This document shows positions 62,724 through 64,000 of a stretch of 64,000 bases of DNA, piece after piece (positions within the stretch are counted from its first letter, which is position 1; each line of letters opens with the position of its first letter). The translations under genes and the position numbers were made by a program. The notes beneath the pieces are model-generated. The model was not told the origin of the DNA, ran no database searches, and was given only the letters and a program-made list of their open reading frames with translations. The stretch is taken from NCBI GenBank assembly GCA_035623985.1, contig DASPSJ010000020.1, positions 25,184 to 89,183 on the forward strand. The letters are read 5' to 3'. Source of the DNA: DAHUYF01 sp035623985. GTDB taxonomy: Bacteria > Pseudomonadota > Alphaproteobacteria > ATCC43930 > CGMCC-115725.

Positions 62724-64000
62724 GTGCGCCCCGAGATCCTCTTTCCGCTGTTCGCTCCGGTCACCGCGCTGCCGGGGGTGGGGCCGCGCTTCGGCAAGCT
62801 GCTGGAGCGCCTTGCCGGCCCGGCGGTGGTCGATCTGCTCTGGCACCTGCCCAACGGCATCATCGACCGCAGCTTCACGCCCAAGGTCAAGGACGCGCCC
62901 GAAGGCGCCATCGCGACGATCAAGCTGCAAGTGGACGCGCATCTGAAGCCGCGCAATCCGCGCCAGCCCTATCGCGTGCGCTGCCGCGACGAGACCGGCT
63001 TCCTTCATCTCGTCTATTTCCACGTCAAGGGCGATTGGCTCGACAAGCTGCTGCCGGTCGGCGCCACGCGCTGGGTGAGCGGCCGGGTCGAGCGTTTCAA
63101 CAACGAGATCCAGATCACCCATCCCGACCACGTGCTGGGACCCGAGGAGTTCCAGCGGATGAAGCCGAACGAGCCGGTCTATGGTCTGACCGCCGGCCTG
63201 CCGCTGCGCACTGTGCAGAAGGCGGTCGATGCCGCCCTCGCCCGCCTGCCGAAGCTGCCGGAATGGCAGGAGCCGAGCCTGCTCCAGCAGCGCCGCTGGC
63301 CGGACTGGGCGCAAGCGCTGGCATTGGCGCACGCGCCCGGCGGCCCGGCCGACCTGCTGCCCGAGGCGCCGGCGCGCCAGCGCCTCGCCTATGACGAGCT
63401 GCTCGCCAACCAACTCGCCATCGCCCTGGTGCGCGCGCACACCAAGCGGCTGCCGGGCCGCAGCCTCAAAGTCGCGGGAAAGCTGCGGCAGAAGGTGCTG
63501 GACGCGCTGCCCTTCTCGCTCACTCATTCGCAGCGCCAGGCGCTCGCCGAGATCGCCGGCGACATGGCCTCGCCCGCGCGCATGCTGCGGCTGCTGCAAG
63601 GCGATGTCGGCAGCGGCAAGACGGTGGTGGCGCTCCTCGCCATGCTGGATGCGGTCGAGGCCGGGGCGCAGGCGGCGCTGTTGGCGCCGACCGAGATCCT
63701 GGCGCGCCAGCATCACGCGAATCTCGAGCGCGAAGCGGCGCCGACGGGGGTCGAGATCGGCCTCCTGACCGGGCGCGAAAAGGGCCGCGCGCGCGCCCAA
63801 TTGCTGGCCGGCCTTGCCGCCGGGCGGGTGCCGATCATCGTCGGCACGCACGCGCTGCTGCAGCCCGACGTCGCCTTCCGCGATCTCGCGCTTGCGGTCA
63901 TCGACGAGCAGCACCGCTTCGGCGTCGAGCAGCGCCTCCTGCTCGCGGCCAAGGGCGCAGCCGCCGACACCCTCCTGATGAGCGCGACGCCGATCCCGCG
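62724..64000 (+). CDS. recG: ATP-dependent DNA helicase RecG, N-terminal two-thirds (cut by window edge)
   Basis: The frame opens at GTG 62724 (V/M-RPEILFPLFAPVTALPGVG) and stays open to the right window edge. It has the wedge/OB domain (YRVRCRDETGFLHLVYFHVK, SGRVERFNNEIQITHPDHVL), then Walker A LLQGDVGSGKTVVALLAMLD, APTEILARQHHANLEREA, and motif II VIDEQHRFGVEQRLLLAAKG, up to motif III LLMSATPIP at the edge. RecG remodels stalled replication forks. The GTG is favoured because no in-frame ATG lies upstream and alphaproteobacterial RecG proteins start at MRPE. It is divergent from sdhE. Confidence 0.95.
   Translation, partial: MRPEILFPLFAPVTALPGVGPRFGKLLERLAGPAVVDLLWHLPNGIIDRSFTPKVKDAPEGAIATIKLQVDAHLKPRNPRQPYRVRCRDETGFLHLVYFHVKGDWLDKLLPVGATRWVSGRVERFNNEIQITHPDHVLGPEEFQRMKPNEPVYGLTAGLPLRTVQKAVDAALARLPKLPEWQEPSLLQQRRWPDWAQALALAHAPGGPADLLPEAPARQRLAYDELLANQLAIALVRAHTKRLPGRSLKVAGKLRQKVLDALPFSLTHSQRQALAEIAGDMASPARMLRLLQGDVGSGKTVVALLAMLDAVEAGAQAALLAPTEILARQHHANLEREAAPTGVEIGLLTGREKGRARAQLLAGLAAGRVPIIVGTHALLQPDVAFRDLALAVIDEQHRFGVEQRLLLAAKGAAADTLLMSATPIP

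Overview
This is a 64 kb stretch of a G+C-rich proteobacterial chromosome, most likely from an alphaproteobacterium of the Rhodospirillales/Hyphomicrobiales type. The basis for this is the dense G+C-rich coding with ATGA/GTGA operon overlaps, the mfd-sdhE // recG arrangement at the right end, FNR/FixK-type boxes next to a universal stress protein and a phasin-like gene, and a PAS_5-like protein. No rRNA, tRNA or CRISPR array was seen. Both ends cut genes: an ABC-transporter ATPase on the left and recG on the right.

Left part (1-17.4 kb): a tripartite export system (ABC ATPase, HlyD adaptor, NodT-type outer-membrane channel); small PAS, cupin, enoyl-CoA hydratase, glyoxalase-like and BtuF-like genes; an iron-uptake pair (cupredoxin plus FTR1 permease) and a TonB receptor that share a 17-bp 8-1-8 palindrome of Fur-box type; a LuxR-type two-component system; and a second TonB receptor. 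A mobile-element scar with terminal inverted repeats lies at 8346-8834.

Island (about 17.5-29.3 kb): an insert of visibly lower G+C that carries four co-directional minus-strand genes, druA-like (DUF4338), a 954-aa unknown, a roughly 360-aa unknown and druE-like (1843-aa DEAH helicase with a C-terminal DUF1998/zinc region). A divergent plus-strand gene has features of a nucleotidyl-cyclase fold. Gene order and the two hallmark proteins point to a Druantia-type anti-phage system, but only two genes lie between druA and druE, and neither could be assigned from sequence reading. This is the most unusual part of the window.

Middle (29.4-43.3 kb): a five-gene YbhGFSR-like exporter operon, a phasin-like gene and a tandem universal stress protein, all next to FNR/FixK-like boxes (a likely low-oxygen cluster); a three-gene 2-oxoacid:ferredoxin oxidoreductase operon with an NAD(P)H/Fe-S flavoprotein; a SPOR protein; and an HExxH protein.

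Right part (43.2-64 kb): a sugar ABC importer with an IlvD/Edd-type sugar-acid dehydratase and a divergent SDR (probable sugar-acid catabolism), an outer-membrane MetA-like protein with a strong terminator, a 2-hydroxyacid dehydrogenase, a CHAD protein, an SDR/APH-kinase/small-protein/lipoprotein operon, a FrnE-like DsbA protein, a second copy of the inverted-repeat element (58410-58626), then mfd, sdhE and recG.
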